From Protostelium mycophagum (Eukaryota > Evosea > Variosea > Protosteliida > Protosteliaceae), in the NCBI GenBank assembly GCA_002081555.1, contig MZNV01001299.1, positions 1 through 34,537 on the forward strand: a stretch of 34,537 nt of DNA. The letters are read 5' to 3'. Shown in pieces: positions 1 through 12,063 of this stretch. Position 1 is the stretch's first letter, and each line of letters opens with the position of its first letter. A program made the translations under genes and the position numbers. Under the pieces are notes generated by a model. The model worked only from the letters and a program-made list of their open reading frames with translations, made no database searches and was not told the origin of the DNA.

Positions 1-2
1 CT

Positions 3-116
3 GATAGACTCACTGAGGAGGAGATCAAAATGTGGAGTTTAGAGGCCCCTGAACCATGTGAGACCTGTAGGTCTCTTTATTTGCCTGATGTTGTCCTTGA
101 TTTGGAAAATATGTGA
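3..116 (+). CDS. Possible 3' exon of an unrecognised gene cut by the window edge
   Basis: A frame stays open from the first bases to a TGA at 114-116. The peptide is acidic and soluble-looking and contains PEPCETCRSLYLPD. The last codons overlap a good donor (AT then GTGAGA from 113), so the frame may either end here or splice onward. A following GTGAGT at 174-183 and an AATAAA at 240-245 would fit a short 3' tail, but the phases do not join cleanly. No family is recognised. The absence of a start codon fits a partial gene whose body lies left of the window. Confidence 0.3.
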   Translation, partial: DRLTEEEIKMWSLEAPEPCETCRSLYLPDVVLDLENM

Positions 117-501
117 GATGATCATATGATCATATCATCTGACACATGGCAGTTGATTGATGGGACACTGTTCCTGATATCAATCATTGTGAGTATACTT
201 TTTTACAACACTGGGCTTTGATTGCAGAAAGACAATACCAATAAAGAATAAGCTATATCATATTTATTCTGTTGTTGCTTAATAGACAACATTTCATTTA
301 ACTATTAAAAAGCCCTATTTTTAATATGCAAAAATGTAAAAGCACTAGAAAACAATCATACAAAAGATGGGATATTCCTGCAACCAAATTATGGGAATAA
401 CACAACACATCGAGGTAAACCCATTGCTGGCATTTAAGGCAGCCAATCTCTTCTCAAACACCCCCAAAACAACCACATATATAAAGGCTGTTTGAGTTCT
501 T

Positions 502-882
502 TTATCCTAAAACAGCCAACACTGCAGGATCCAGAGACAACCCTGCAGCCTCTTCCCAAAGACCTGGGCATTGTAAAAAACAAATATATATATAAAAGAG
601 AAGAATTTACCAACTGATGGCCTTGACCAACAAATCTTTTGCCCCTTCCAAATGACATACCAACTTCACCTCAGCCTTTTATCTGCCAACCTTGATGTTC
701 TGTATCAGGCTTGTCTTGTCTGTCATCTGGTGATGGTCTGTCCATATCCTGATCTCTGCAATTATGAAAATGACATGTACAGTGACTGGCTCTCAAGTAA
801 CACTTTCCTTCACTTTTGGGTGGTCATTGTGCATTATCAGTGAACTAGCATACAATTCTGGCAACTTGTTATCCACAAAATT
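502..882 (-). CDS. 3' part of an unrecognised protein, weakly VHS/ENTH-like
   Basis: Four minus-strand exons join in consistent phase through GT-AG introns: 882-804, 755-691, 644-611 and 563-502, ending in TAA at 502-504. The first exon reads VDNKLPELYASSLIMHNDHP, then KVKE. Its spliced continuation, RIWTDHHQ, recalls the end of VHS-type helical domains (a Val-Lys-x-Lys-Ile helix followed by Trp), but this is a weak resemblance. The tail, LWEEAAGLSLDPAVLAVLG, is hydrophobic and unassigned. The 5' boundary and start were not found; coding-like sequence in the same frame continues upstream to about 920. The phase agreement across three introns is the main support. Confidence 0.4.
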
Positions 883-1141
883 CTCACACCATTCGTCTCG
901 CGCAAAGGTACAAATTCGTAAATGCAGGATAGTAATGTTTTAATTTGTCAATAAATAACCACTCCATATAATACTCTGTTCCTTTGAATTTTGAGACCTT
1001 CTCTACTGAGTTTCACAAATTTACAAAACAGGACTTGTTCACATTCTTGGTCTTTTATGCCTCGCATCGTTTTGCATGTTTGGTTATTGTTTGGTTGATT
1101 TGAGTGCCAAGAGTTGCTCAAGTCCCCACCTTAATTTCAAT

Positions 1142-1147
1142 TTTATT
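1142..1147 (-). terminator. Polyadenylation signal AATAAA of the receptor-like gene
   Basis: AATAAA on the minus strand lies four bases past the stop codon of the mannose-6-phosphate-receptor-like gene. The 3' UTR must therefore be very short, in keeping with the compact genome. Confidence 0.5.
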
Positions 1148-1151
1148 TGAA

Positions 1152-2150
1152 CTACAGGTTTGTGTATTGTTCTTGTGCTGAGCCTCTTCCAACTAGTCTC
1201 TTCATACCTCCCACCATAAAATAGAATCCGTCCTATTTTTTTAAATTTCTTTCGCATCTTGTGGATGTTCGCTATTTCACCTTAATGAGATGTCCTGTGT
1301 TGCTCCACACTTGTGCATTCGGAAAACCAAAAGCACCACTTCTGACTCTGACATAGACAAGACCCACCAAAATATACGCTGCCAGAGCACTGAAAAATCT
1401 GGACATGTCAGGAGATTCAATGATCACACCACATACGTGATCAATAAGATGCTGCCCACAGCTAATCCTCTTTTTGGCACCTCACAAACATGCTTTGATT
1501 TGAAACCAAAGATGTTGTATCCATCCTCGTTGCTGATCGTGTAGCTAGTGAAAACAGCTGTCTCAACGGTTGGATCGCACGTCCCAATAATTCTCACGTG
1601 CAGTGAAGTCCCACCATTTTGGTCACTAGAGGTCACTCGGATACCTGTATAAATATGAGTTGACCGACTTTTCAAAACATTTCACCTTGTTTGTCTTGGC
1701 CTGCAGCCGTTGGTGTTGGCACTGCTACATCGTATCAAGAGGTGTCACGATTCATTTAAAGACCCACCTGGGCTAAGTTGGACATCCTTTGTATACAGAT
1801 AACAGCTGGATTGTCCTCCTGTGACATAGTTGCAAGTGCTACATTCTGGAGGACAACCGCCTGGCTGTTGCAGACTCTGACAGAAACTGTATCGGAAGAA
1901 GGACTGCAAGCAATCATCTAAATGAATATTGGCCTTTACTCACATTTGGAGATCCAGGGTCTTGATAGACGAAATCAGTCGTTCCTTTCAGTCCATTGAG
2001 ATCATAATCGCCAACGGTGCAATCCCCCCAACCAAGCTTTACAGGGGCTTCCTGTGTTGTCACGAGAAAGACGCAAAGAGAGAGGACGAAGATGGTGGGG
2101 ATCATGGACAGGATAATTTCTGGAAAGATTGGGTCGGAATTTCTTGACAT
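1152..2150 (-). CDS. Cation-dependent mannose-6-phosphate-receptor-like membrane protein (MRH domain)
   Basis: Five exons join in phase: 2150-1944, 1903-1768, 1644-1437, 1389-1281 and 1232-1152. The product is about 220 residues. Order: signal peptide (MIPTIFVLSLCVFLVTTQ; the upstream Met at 2150 or the Met at 2105 could start it); a cysteine-rich MRH-type lumenal domain ending in YNIFGFKSKHVC; one membrane segment (AVGSILLITALAAYILVGLV); then a cytosolic tail with NAQVWSNTGHLIKDG. That tail matches the F-P-x-x-x-F-W-x-D-x-G-x-L-x-x-D-G pattern just after the membrane segment of CD-MPR and Atg27-like proteins. Family role: single-pass sorting receptor carrying lysosomal enzymes between Golgi and endosomes. 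Whether this copy binds mannose 6-phosphate cannot be judged; binding residues were not aligned. An AATAAA follows the stop. Confidence 0.8.
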
Positions 2151-2685
2151 GTTGGTGATAGCCCCCGAGAATAGTTGTTCACCGTTTCTTTGTGGTGAAT
2201 TTTTCTGACATTCCCCATGTCAATTTTTCGGACTTGGGATGAAACTGAAACCGCAATATGGATGTCTTGGCTTGAAGCCAACATGTTATTAACCCTTTCA
2301 GTACCTGAATGCGTCTTAGAGAACGTCAAGGACCAATGGCGAACCGGTTTTAAGGTTAAAGAATGGGGAAGTATATTACCGATACTCGGTTTATTTATAA
2401 CCAAACCCCAGATAATCACTTATTCATTTCCAGCAGAATTGGTTTGTACAAACGGAGACTCCTCAGAAGGAGGAGAGGTTCTCAAGAACATTTGATAATA
2501 AACCTTTCAAATCACTTTTTCATTTATTTTTGGCATATAGAATCTCATAGTAGTTCTGCCGAGAACCTGCTTGTGGCGGTGTCACCCCGGAATTAGGAAG
2601 AGGAGAAGGAGCTGAATACTTCTTTCCCACAATATTATTCGCTTGACTCGCTTCGGGCCAGTCCTGGCTGGGCGTCTACAACGGG
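2151..2685. other. Intergenic stretch with no supported gene
   Basis: Short open frames occur on both strands, but none has a family signature or splice sites that join to a neighbour. The stretch must hold the promoter of the receptor-like gene and the 3' UTR of the UBC-CCCH segment. Confidence 0.5.
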
Positions 2686-5270
2686 TTAAGATATCTCAGT
2701 GCACGATGAGATCTTCACCTCGATGGGGATGGGTGGGGTGGATCCTTGAAGACTTGGAGGTTGTACAGCACCTGTGGGGTTGGCTATTGCGGCATAGCTT
2801 ATATTTGGCTTGACGATGCTCTTGGTCACAATCACTGAGGGCGGAGGAACTTGTGCGGGCGCTGTCGTCCTCGCCTCTTCTCGTGTTGCAGAGTGCAGAA
2901 ATTTGCAATTGACTGTACACGTCATCCATTTGTCGACATCGAGATATCTGCGACATACCCCTGCTGCACCTCCCCTTCAACAAGAAGTGTGTACATTTGG
3001 CGGGCTTTGCGTCGTGATATCCCTTGTTCCTGGAATTCAACACACTCTTCCTCAGCCAGCCATTCAATTCCTGAGTCGTCGGAATCGGGTGCCCCACTAT
3101 CGTGAAAAATTCGCTGAAATTTCGTGAATATGTGTACAATGTATACGTCTGAAATTTCGAAGAAAACTCACTCCCAGGATTCCAGCTCCTTGATCTGTTT
3201 GATCATAGACAGTAGATCTCTCTTCATTGCTTCTGTGGGGTGTCCAAGCAAATTGTCGTATCTGTCAGATATGTCCACCAATGACATGTCCGCGGGTTTG
3301 CTTATCCTCATAAAACAGACGTGGAACAACAAGAGGCGAAGTGACACCTGACAAGCCTTGAAAGTGACGCTATTTCTGGTGTTATCTATTTCCGGATCAT
3401 ATGTCGTCCTGTTTTCTTTAGTTAGTATTTCAAAATAATTATAAATGTTTTGTTGCAGTAATAAAACTGCTGGTGATACCACAACTTGTAAAAAGTTATA
3501 ACGTGAAAGTTTTTACTTGTTGAGATATTCGTGGTTTCTGAGGAGCCAAAACACGTTTCGGTCGAATGACTCTTTGATGTACATCTCCGCCACATCCTTC
3601 CATGACAATGATGAGACTAATAATAGGGGCAGGAACTCCCCAAGGCTGGGTACCACCTGATGACGTCATCAATTCTGAACCTTGCGAACTTGCGCGCCTT
3701 CGTTTTTTCTCACTTCGCGCAGCAGAGTTGTGGATAAACCATAGATCTACAACACCATCTACAACGAGACAAACCTTCTTGTGGGTTTCCCCCGCGATGA
3801 AGGAGGAGATCCTCTTGTTGATATCGACCAGCAATTCAGTGTGGTCCTGAACGCACATGATCAAAAGTCTGTGGAATGAACAGTATCCTTCCAGGTATTT
3901 CGTGGAGACAGCTGTCTTCTCCTCCATCAGATCTACAACCATCGTGTTCATCAGCTTGCACAAGATCTGGAGATGACGTGAGATCTCGGGTGAAATCTCG
4001 TGTGGATTTCACTCACGTCTACGGCCATTACGGGTTTATATGTGGTAGCTCTGAATATACTCTGCACATACTTCTGCAGCAGTGGTCTGCTTTTCTCTGC
4101 ATGCTCTTTGCAGATATACAGTGGGATCCAATTATTAAATTTGAAATTCTTCATTATGCTGTTATTCACTCCTATATCACTTCAGTTCGGGTGTCTACAA
4201 CGAGTATATTCTTATTTTCAAAGAAATGAAATCTCATCGAAATTTCGCGGATACCTTGCTGGAATGCGGAATGGGAGATGAGCTCCAATGGGCTTCCTAT
4301 TCCTTTGATACCACTAGACTTGGACTGGCTGCTGATCACCACCCCATACCCCAGTACGTCCTCGTTGTAGTTTAACCTTGAATAATAACACTTCAGTGAT
4401 GCTCTGATGGACTCCAGCTCTGATATGCACAACGAGCTGTCGATTTTTCCTGGAAATTTCCGTCAGAAAAAAATAAATGATTGTACAATAATATTAAAAA
4501 CATACGGGGAGATTGCTGTTCGAAGGAAGGCCACCAGCTGTCAGGTTTGTGTGGACAACTTTTACAAGAGAATTCGCGGGATTTTCTGATCGCATCTGGA
4601 ATCTGCGACAGATATCTATCGACAGGACCCTCAGAGCTGTCTAAATGGGACAAAAACACCTATACACATGAATCGTTGTAGACGTGATGACAAGAAGCTT
4701 TACCTGCAATTGCACCAGTATAGTCTGTACACTACAAGCAGACAGCCACCCCACTGAATCTTCCTCGGAATTACCGCTTCTTCCCTTTTTGCGCTTGAAA
4801 AAATCTTGGTAATCTCTGTGATGACGTCACAATACGTTCCATTCGCGGAAATTTCGCGGAAAAATCTCACCCCAAGAGGTCCATACAGACTTTCCCGCCA
4901 ATGATATGGGGATGGGGCAACTCACATAACATAGTCGCTGAAGGTGGTTGTCTGTTATATATTTAGACATCAACAATACAAAAACCGTAATCAATTTTGT
5001 TTGAAACTACGTGTTCAATCTGTTCGAATTTTCGCCGAAAATTCTCATATGATGACGTCATCACTCACCTCGGAAAATCCGTGGGAAACTCCAACAATAA
5101 ATGATAGATTCCGCCGGCGTAAGGACTGTCAGGTGAGGGGATAATGTTGACGTGCCAGTGGAAGAGGTCGGACTCTATTGGTTGAGCAGAAACGAGTGGA
5201 TTGGGGTTATTCGTGATCTCTTGTAGATTAGACATCAGCACCTTGATGGCTGTGGGTGTGTTCACTTTGG
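2686..5270 (-). CDS. UBC (E2-type) domain protein segment with C-terminal CCCH zinc finger
   Basis: About ten minus-strand exons join in phase. The first (5270-5069) opens a ubiquitin-conjugating fold: a helix, then LFHWHVNIIPSPDSPYAGG, then FPTDFPRQPP. The next exon (4951-4871) gives LPHPHIIGGKVCMDLLG, whose Cys sits where the E2 catalytic Cys lies. Exon 4815-4704 supplies the helix with GWLSACSVQTILVQLQ. Exon 4659-4506 carries a small Cys-rich patch (EFSCKSCPHKPDSWWPSF). Middle exons hold conserved-looking helical segments (FNNWIPLYI, YCSFHRLLIMC, VVPSLGEFLPLL, SLRLLLFHV). Near the end Cys-x8-Cys-x4-Cys-x3-His forms a CCCH finger across an intron, followed by a Pro-rich tail ending in TAA at 2686. 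No start codon was found: the first exon begins at an acceptor (ag at 5271-5272) in phase 1. This suggests it continues the upstream LRR gene. The UBC call is firm; function of the rest is unknown. Confidence 0.75.
5050..5063. repeat. Intronic 14-bp palindrome TGATGACGTCATCA
   Basis: One of five exact copies; the others are 3658-3671, 8254-8267, 18570-18583 and 21056-21069. This one lies just inside a donor site of the UBC segment (GTGAGTGATGACG). Confidence 0.7.
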
Positions 5271-5351
5271 CTGGTGAAAAGTCAGCGAAATTTCAATATA
5301 TTTATGTGATTTTACATCTGTGAGAAAATAGATTATTTTGTAGATGTACAT

Positions 5352-8300
5352 CTACATTGCAATCATAAATAAAAATGGTGCAAAAAAATCTGCAAGACAC
5401 AAGAGAGGTCCTGATAGTGGCAAGGATATCCAGATTGACTCACATTGGCTTGATACCAGTGATAAACTTCTGTCCAAGATGACTTTGACATTAGGTCTCA
5501 TCTCGATCAGCTTCTCGATCATCGATTTAGAGGTCTTATTTCCTCCCAGGGACAATGTTCTCAAAGAAATGAAACCCCTGATGATGACGTCAAGTGACGT
5601 GTCTGTCACTTTGGGACATCCAGACATGGAGAGATGACTCAATTTTTTGTGCCCGAAAAGGTCAATGATGGAGTCATCTGTGAATTGATTGCAATCATCG
5701 ATGAGCAATGTCTGCAGAAGGGGGTTCCCCTGGGATATTCCAGGAACACCGGTGATCAATCTACAATCGCGGAGGTCCAAATATTCTAGCCGTCCGAGAT
5801 ATTGTGATATATGTTTAGTCCCCTCACTCGTCATCCTATATATTTGTCAATTCAATCTCTAAAGATCACTCACATGACTTCTTTGATACGTAATTGTCGT
5901 AAAGACGTCATATTACGACAAATCGCGATGATTCCCGTGTCGTCCACTTGGTTGCATTGTGTCAATATTAAACAGCTCATCTACAACCAGTCATTCGCTG
6001 TTTCCATCAAAAATTCTGCTCACCTCTTTAAAGGTCTCGCACAGGCTGGACACCCCTGATGACGTCACCTTCTTACATCCACTCAGTGATAACTTTTCAA
6101 GTTGAAGATTCTTTTTCGCCAACTTGGATAACACGTCATCATCCACGGCCTGGTTTCCCCCCATGTCTATATCTTGTACAGAGGCGGGGAGTTGTGATAT
6201 CATAAACAATATCGTTTCTTTGTCCATCTCACAGAGGTAGATGCTCAATTTTTTGAGACGTTGTAGACTATCGAAATTGGTGAAATTCCGTATGGAAGTC
6301 TGCGACAGTTCGAGAGTCTCCAGATCGGGCCACCAAGTGTATCCCAGCTGCTAAAAATAGATCAGCACAAATCCATGGGAGATTTTGGCGGGAAATCTCA
6401 CCCCATCACCCGTGGTCTTGTACAGATCTGTTGACTTTCTACACCTCTGTACGCTGAGATGCTTCAACTTGTGAGCATTGGCGAGTGGCTGTAATCCCTC
6501 GAGCGTAACCCCCGTCCCGGAGATGTCTAAATACTCTAGTTTCTCTGGCTTGATGTAGATGATCGTAGTATCTCTCAATTGACTCGCCCCGACTAGTGAT
6601 AAATGCACTAATTGTGGGCACGATTGGAGTATCTACAACCAGTCATAAATTTTTCAGTAATAATGATTACTTTTCAACAGAATAAAATACCTGTGACAGG
6701 CAGCTCTCATTTGCGTTGGGATAGCCGTCAAGACATAAATTTGACAGATTCATTCCGACGCATTCGATCATCGGGGAAATACTCTCCAAGGACTTGTTGT
6801 GGGTCACGTGACTCATGTCGAGATATCTCAGCAAAATTCCAGATTTTTTGGCGGGAAAAGAGGATGCGAGTGCGGAGATTGCCTGGTCACTGAATTTCCC
6901 TCCAGATAAACTCAAATATTCCAAACTATTATTTTTCAATTTGCAAAAAAATTAAATTCCAAGTGTTGTAGATTGATGAAATTAAAAATGAAATTTTTTT
7001 TGGGAGACTACAACGAGCCGTACCTGCTTATAGAGGGGGATTTTGCGAGATAGTAGATGGTGTCGTCCGTAATGGCTGGTCCCAATTTTGACAGGTCCAA
7101 TCTATTAAGCCTCGATTTTTCCAAGAAAAATGACAACGACCTGTCATTGGTGAAAGACACCAGGGTGGAGTTTTCTGTGAAAATATTCTCGCAGTATGCG
7201 CCCTCCAAATCGAGTTCTTTTGGCGGGAACTTTGGGTTTGTCGACAAACTCTTCCAAATGTCATCTGATTGCTCTTGTGATGACGTGTTGCCTTCTACAG
7301 TGTTCCAGCATCCCTAAAAATACATGAAAATATGTATGTACAAATTTTATTTTATAAAAACATAAAATCTTGATTTTACTCGTGGTCTGAAAGTCTCAAT
7401 TTGGACATCTACAATTGCAAGATAAATAAATAAATACCTTCAGTCTCCAGTTGACAATGCACATCGAAGAATTGGATAGGATCTGGCACATCTTGTACAG
7501 AAATTTTCCATGAATAAGACTCTTGAAAGCCACCCTCCCCGCGTCAAAAGTCTGTACAATTCAATTTTCCACGAATTATACCGTTGAAATATATCCCAGA
7601 ATCTGTATTCACAAACACAAATGTTGCATTTTAACTATGTGTTGGAATAAAATTCAATTGGTGATTGTGTTCACAAAAATAGATTTAGGTAGACATATGA
7701 AATAAAAGTGGAATTAAATATACCGTTCTCTCCATCTTAAGAGGTCTGTAAGTTGACAGTGATTCGGTGTCTGTCAATCCGCTTAAAGAGTCCCATTGTC
7801 TGTCAGGTAACAGTGCCTCAATTAATATGGACACCTATATATGTCAATTTTCAACGATCCAATGAATCGTGAGTATTTTCCAATGAATATTGTGTTGCAA
7901 AAAATTAGTTTGGAGAGTATTTAATGTGCGGCTTTGACAAGATGAGAGACTATAAATAGATCTCCTGATGTTGTAAAAATCAATAAAAAATGACCTCAGT
8001 GTTGTCAAACATGACCATGTTGCCGAATACCGCAAAGAAGTCCCCTGGGCCCCCCATGTAACCCCTGTACTCTGCCGCCTTCCGGAAGCATTTTCCCGCC
8101 AATTTGTACATCTCCACGTCACCGTGATGACGTGCCATACGTAAGAGGAGATTTCCTTTGAGCAGACATGTGTGTGACAGGAGTGACTTTGTACTGCTTG
8201 GTTTTGATATTCCCATAGAATCATTGATCGTATTTGACATGTCGTCCGTACTGTGATGACGTCATCAATCTACAACGGACATATTCACATTTTATTTCAA

Positions 8301-11300
8301 AAAATTGTTTTCAACCCGAGAATTTAAATGCAAAGAATTGCTTCAATAAAAATACCTCATGTCTAGGGTGTGATCTATAGACATTCCGTTGGAACTCAAC
8401 AGCTCGTCACCTTCGTCCTCCATCACATTCCCGATTGTCTTAATAGTATACGCCCCTCTCCTTGCAAGACGAGACTTTCCAACCTTCATTACCTACAGAA
8501 GTCATTCTATTGTTTACATTCTTAAACTTTAAAAATAAAACTCTTGACAAGAAACGACATGGGGAGAATTCGTCGAAATTTCCGTGAAATCTCCGACCTG
8601 CTTGTAACATTTTCCCTCGAGTTCGAATAATTGTATAATCTCTCCGTATTTCTGCGGGTTTTCTTGCTCCTTGTGTATTGTGCCTGCCAAGCACAACAAA
8701 GATGACACATTCTCGGAGACAGTATACTTCTCCACGGCTGTCGCAAAGTACACGTGACTTTCCCCTGAAATCTCATCAGTTCCAGACCCGAATTTCTCCG
8801 AAATTTCGTTGTAAACTCCAAGCTGAAAATAGATGATCGTTGTAGATGGGTCACCTCTCGCTGTGAGCGCAAGCTGTACGAGGATGTCAGCGTAATTATT
8901 CAGTGAATTTCTGCTGTCTGGTGTCTGACATATTGCCTCCTCAAATTTTGACATCGCTAAGGAGAACAACCTGTCAGTCTTCAACAACTCTCCGAGAAAT
9001 TTCCGGGAAATTTCTGTCAACACTAACCTCGAAGCAGAGATATGTCCCTCGGGTTGTTTTGCAATAGACATGGACTGCAATGCCAACGCATTCCCCTGTG
9101 TTTTTCAATCTTGTTTCTAAAAATAGAAAAGAACGGCCAGAGCGCCTGACGGAACCGCAAAATTTAAAATTGAAAAATGGCGGGAAAAAAACCTCGGCGA
9201 GCGAGACGACGTTCATGGATTTTACGCGGCAAGAAGTCTTTCTGATATCAGATATGACAAGAGAAAAAAATGTAGGGGAGCGTTGTAGAGCGAGCCGGGC
9301 TTGTTTGGTCAGTTTCACCCCAGTTTTCTGCGAAATTTCAATCAAACTTCCTCGAAAAAATCCAATAAAATCACAGCCGCAAATATTTTAGACACAAAAA
9401 ACACACCTGCTGTACAGCTGCAAATAACTTGGCGATGTCGACATTTTCTCTCAGATCGTAACCCCCCTGCTTCTCCATCTCATTCAGGGCCCCAGGGAAG
9501 CATATCCCCATCTCCTTTTTCAGAGAAATTTCCCAGAATTTGTTGGTCCTCTCGAGGGGTTGCGAAGAGGCGCCAAGAATGATTTGGAAGAAGTGTAATA
9601 TGACCATTTTGTACGGATATTCGGCTAAGGTCTTCAACTGGCTCATCTTCTTTCGGAGTTTCGCACGGAGTTTGTTTTTGATCACTCTGGCGATCATCTC
9701 TTCCAACACGATCGCTCTATCTTTTTCAGCGAAATTTCGTGTGTTTTTCATCGTGGCAGATGAAAATTTTATATTATATTATCTTTTTAAATATAAAAAA
9801 TGATTGAAAGTTACCTGAGGCTGGCAGATTGTAGATTGGATCTGAGCATGCCCATCAATCTACAATTGATACCCTGCCTGTGCAGTCTCTCCGTGATATC
9901 ACCCCTCATGTCCTCCTCTGGGTTTTGGTCCAAATATTTGGCCCAATCTACAACGAGCCCGTGTAATTGGCGTGTTGCACGCGAGTTTTCTTCCTCGTGA
10001 ATCAGATTATCGTGCCCTCCGAATGCGGAGAATGCGTCGGAAGATAACGGATAATCTAATCTCCGAAGAAACTCCGGTCTAAAACGAGTCAGCTCACAAT
10101 CTACAACTCGGTATGACACCGTATCGAGATACCGTGACAAAAATCGAGATATCATACCTGAATAATTGGTACAAATATGTGTTTCTGGGACCACCAGGTT
10201 CTTGCATTACGGGGGGAAAAGTTCTGGCAAAGTCAAGTACATAAAAGTGGTTGTCACTGAGGTGACCCTCGATATCACACGGTGAATATATAAATTTCGC
10301 CTCTTTCGCTCGAAGTCCTGCATTCAATATTAAATTTTAAATTAAAATCTTCAGGGGAAATATATTCAGATATATTTAAAAATCTCAAAAGATGTCGAAT
10401 CATGCAAAGCGGAGAGATTTGATGATATCAAGATAAAAATGACCTGCGTAATGCCCTTTCAAGTTGAGCCTTTTTCCCGCCATCTGCATGAGACGGTTAC
10501 ACCTGTCATTAGATGCGTAAACTGTTTTCCCGCCATCTTGACTTCCATACACGAGTGTGTTATGTCGTATCGGTACCCATGACATCGCAACTAATCTGAA
10601 CCCTCGGTACTCGATCTACAACCAGTCAGAAATTTGGTGTTGTAGATCCGATTGTAGATGGGTTACCAGGGTCATGAGTGGTACAGAAATACCAGCACAT
10701 TCGTAATATCTAGTCACTGCTTGGAGTTCGTGGTTTGCCGCCTTCATCGCATTACTGTATTTTATTATTTTATTATTCAAAAAAATATGAATTCTTCTGT
10801 GTTGTAGATGGGATATTAGGAGTTGTAGATTGTCAAAACTCACTGGTCACCCCCGTATAGCCCCCTCCAATCTATCGCGAATTTGTACAAAATACCGTGA
10901 TACACATATTTTTCTCCTCCCGCAACCCCTGACTTTTCTCAGAAAATTCCCCATACTTTTCCAAAAAAATTCTCAAGTTTTAAATGATATTTTGCTTCGA
11001 ATTTTCAGGTACCAATTTCGGCTCAGCCCATTTACAACGACCAACAATATTCATCATTTATTTATTTTTCAACACCAAGAACCCATCAGTTTCAAAAAAA
11101 CAAAACACCCACCGCCTAGCTCCGAAGTGACGGGGTTGATTGTACGGTGCTTTGGCGGCAAATACCTCTCTGCTATAATTATTTTGCCAAAAGTCTTTGC
11201 GATGTGGACAAAGTCTTTGTTGAGAGAACTGAGTTCGCTGTACTTGTATAACTTTTCGGTGTCATTATTCTCCGGCATGGCGAGAATTCGCTGAAATTCC

Positions 11301-11320
11301 TCATTCCAATCGATTGGCAT
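5352..11320 (-). CDS. Clu domain, TPR-like and leucine-rich repeat protein (N-terminal part of a probable giant gene)
   Basis: Some twenty exons join in phase from ATG at 11320. Residues 1-450 form a Clu-type region: DWNEEFQRIL, FGKIIIAERYLP, GGEKYVYHGILYKFA, NTLVYGSQDGGKTVYASND, FYVLDFARTFPP, LFRPEFLRRLDYPLSSDAFS, RLHRQGINCRLMG, then VKSMNVVSLAEGNALAL. A helical TPR-like stretch follows (MSKFEEAICQTPDSRNSLNN, GESHVYFATAVEKYTVSENV, HTCLLKGNLLLRMARHHGDV). From about 7250 down to 5440 come cysteine/asparagine-type leucine-rich repeats (KLEYLDISGTGVTLEGLQPL, LEKLSLSGCKKVTSSGVSSL, KLSHLSMSGCPKVTDTSLDV). Clu proteins act in the cytosol on mitochondrial distribution and mRNA; LRRs of this AMN1/FBXL type bind partners. 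Two 3' ends are possible: a short hydrophobic tail with TAG at 5352, or splicing from the GTGAGT at 5438-5443 into the UBC exon at 5270. The second fits better. Confidence 0.75.
10616..10628 (-). promoter_or_regulatory. Fused branch point and 3' splice site, TGACTGGTTGTAG
   Basis: One of three exact copies on the minus strand (others 5981-5993 and 6634-6646). Each ends at the AG of a phase-consistent intron in the Clu-LRR gene. The TGAC part would serve as branch point only about 9 nt from the splice site. Plus-strand copies with one base changed lie at 26153-26165 and 27589-27601. Confidence 0.6.
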
Positions 11321-11484
11321 ACCGCGACAAGCTCCGTATCTGTTGTGATGTCATGACCAGATCACGTGATTTGGGCTGAGATGTCGTACTCGTTTTTTTG
11401 CTGCTTTGTGGAACTACAACGCTCACAATAAATGTGGATTTTGCCTGAAGAATATGTACGTCACAGAAGATTTCAACGTTGGGG

Positions 11485-12063
11485 TCATGAGACTTTCAGA
11501 CAAGGAGACCGAATGGTTTTGGCACCAAAGATATGCAGCAGTCTCAAAATGATGTCATACCTATCTGCAATTGCCATTCGGTACGGTGCGGGCTCATCTT
11601 TTGTAGATCTATATAAATAAGCCATTAATACATAACCTCTCGTTGTAGATTCAAGAATACTCACGGGGGTTTACGGACGGTGTCGTGTGATTTGTTGCTC
11701 ATCTCCATGAAAGCCTCGCGCACATCCACAGGCTTTCATTTTTCAGTTTCGTCGAAATGTATTTATTGTCTTGAAACACAAATAAATACTCTCAAAGGGC
11801 TTCACAGATGTGTGCGCTGAGCGCATAGTAAAGAAGGACATTGATCTTTTGAGATATGGTGATCTGCTTGCAATGAAGAGATCATACAAAGTGAACCAAA
11901 GGATGTAAGAACTCACCGGAACCAGCATGGGCTCCTCTGTGTCGTAACTCATGTCATCCATATCCGGCTGCTCTTGCATTGTATTGTTTAATTCGGCAAC
12001 CTGATCTTGGTTGTCGTAACCCCCTTCATCAAAGGCATCGTCATCTAGAAATTCCCGGTCCAT
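11485..12063 (-). CDS. Small acidic protein, unrecognised
   Basis: Three exons (12063-11917, 11732-11665, 11608-11485) join in phase and encode about 112 residues ending in TGA. The N-terminal half is strongly acidic (MDREFLDDDAFDEGGYDNQD) and looks disordered. The C-terminal half carries PVDVREAFMEMSNKSHDTVR and then PAPYRMAIADRYDIILRLLH, which should form helices. No transmembrane segment or signal peptide is visible. It lies about 165 bp upstream of the Clu-domain gene on the same strand. The contrast of an acidic disordered arm and a helical tail suggests a small adaptor or complex subunit,but no family is recognised. Confidence 0.55.

Noticed and set aside
2696-3139. Long minus-strand frame of 147 codons as a separate gene
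   Set aside because: It reads through an intron; the spliced reading gives a proper CCCH finger and the long frame gives no recognisable domain at its end.
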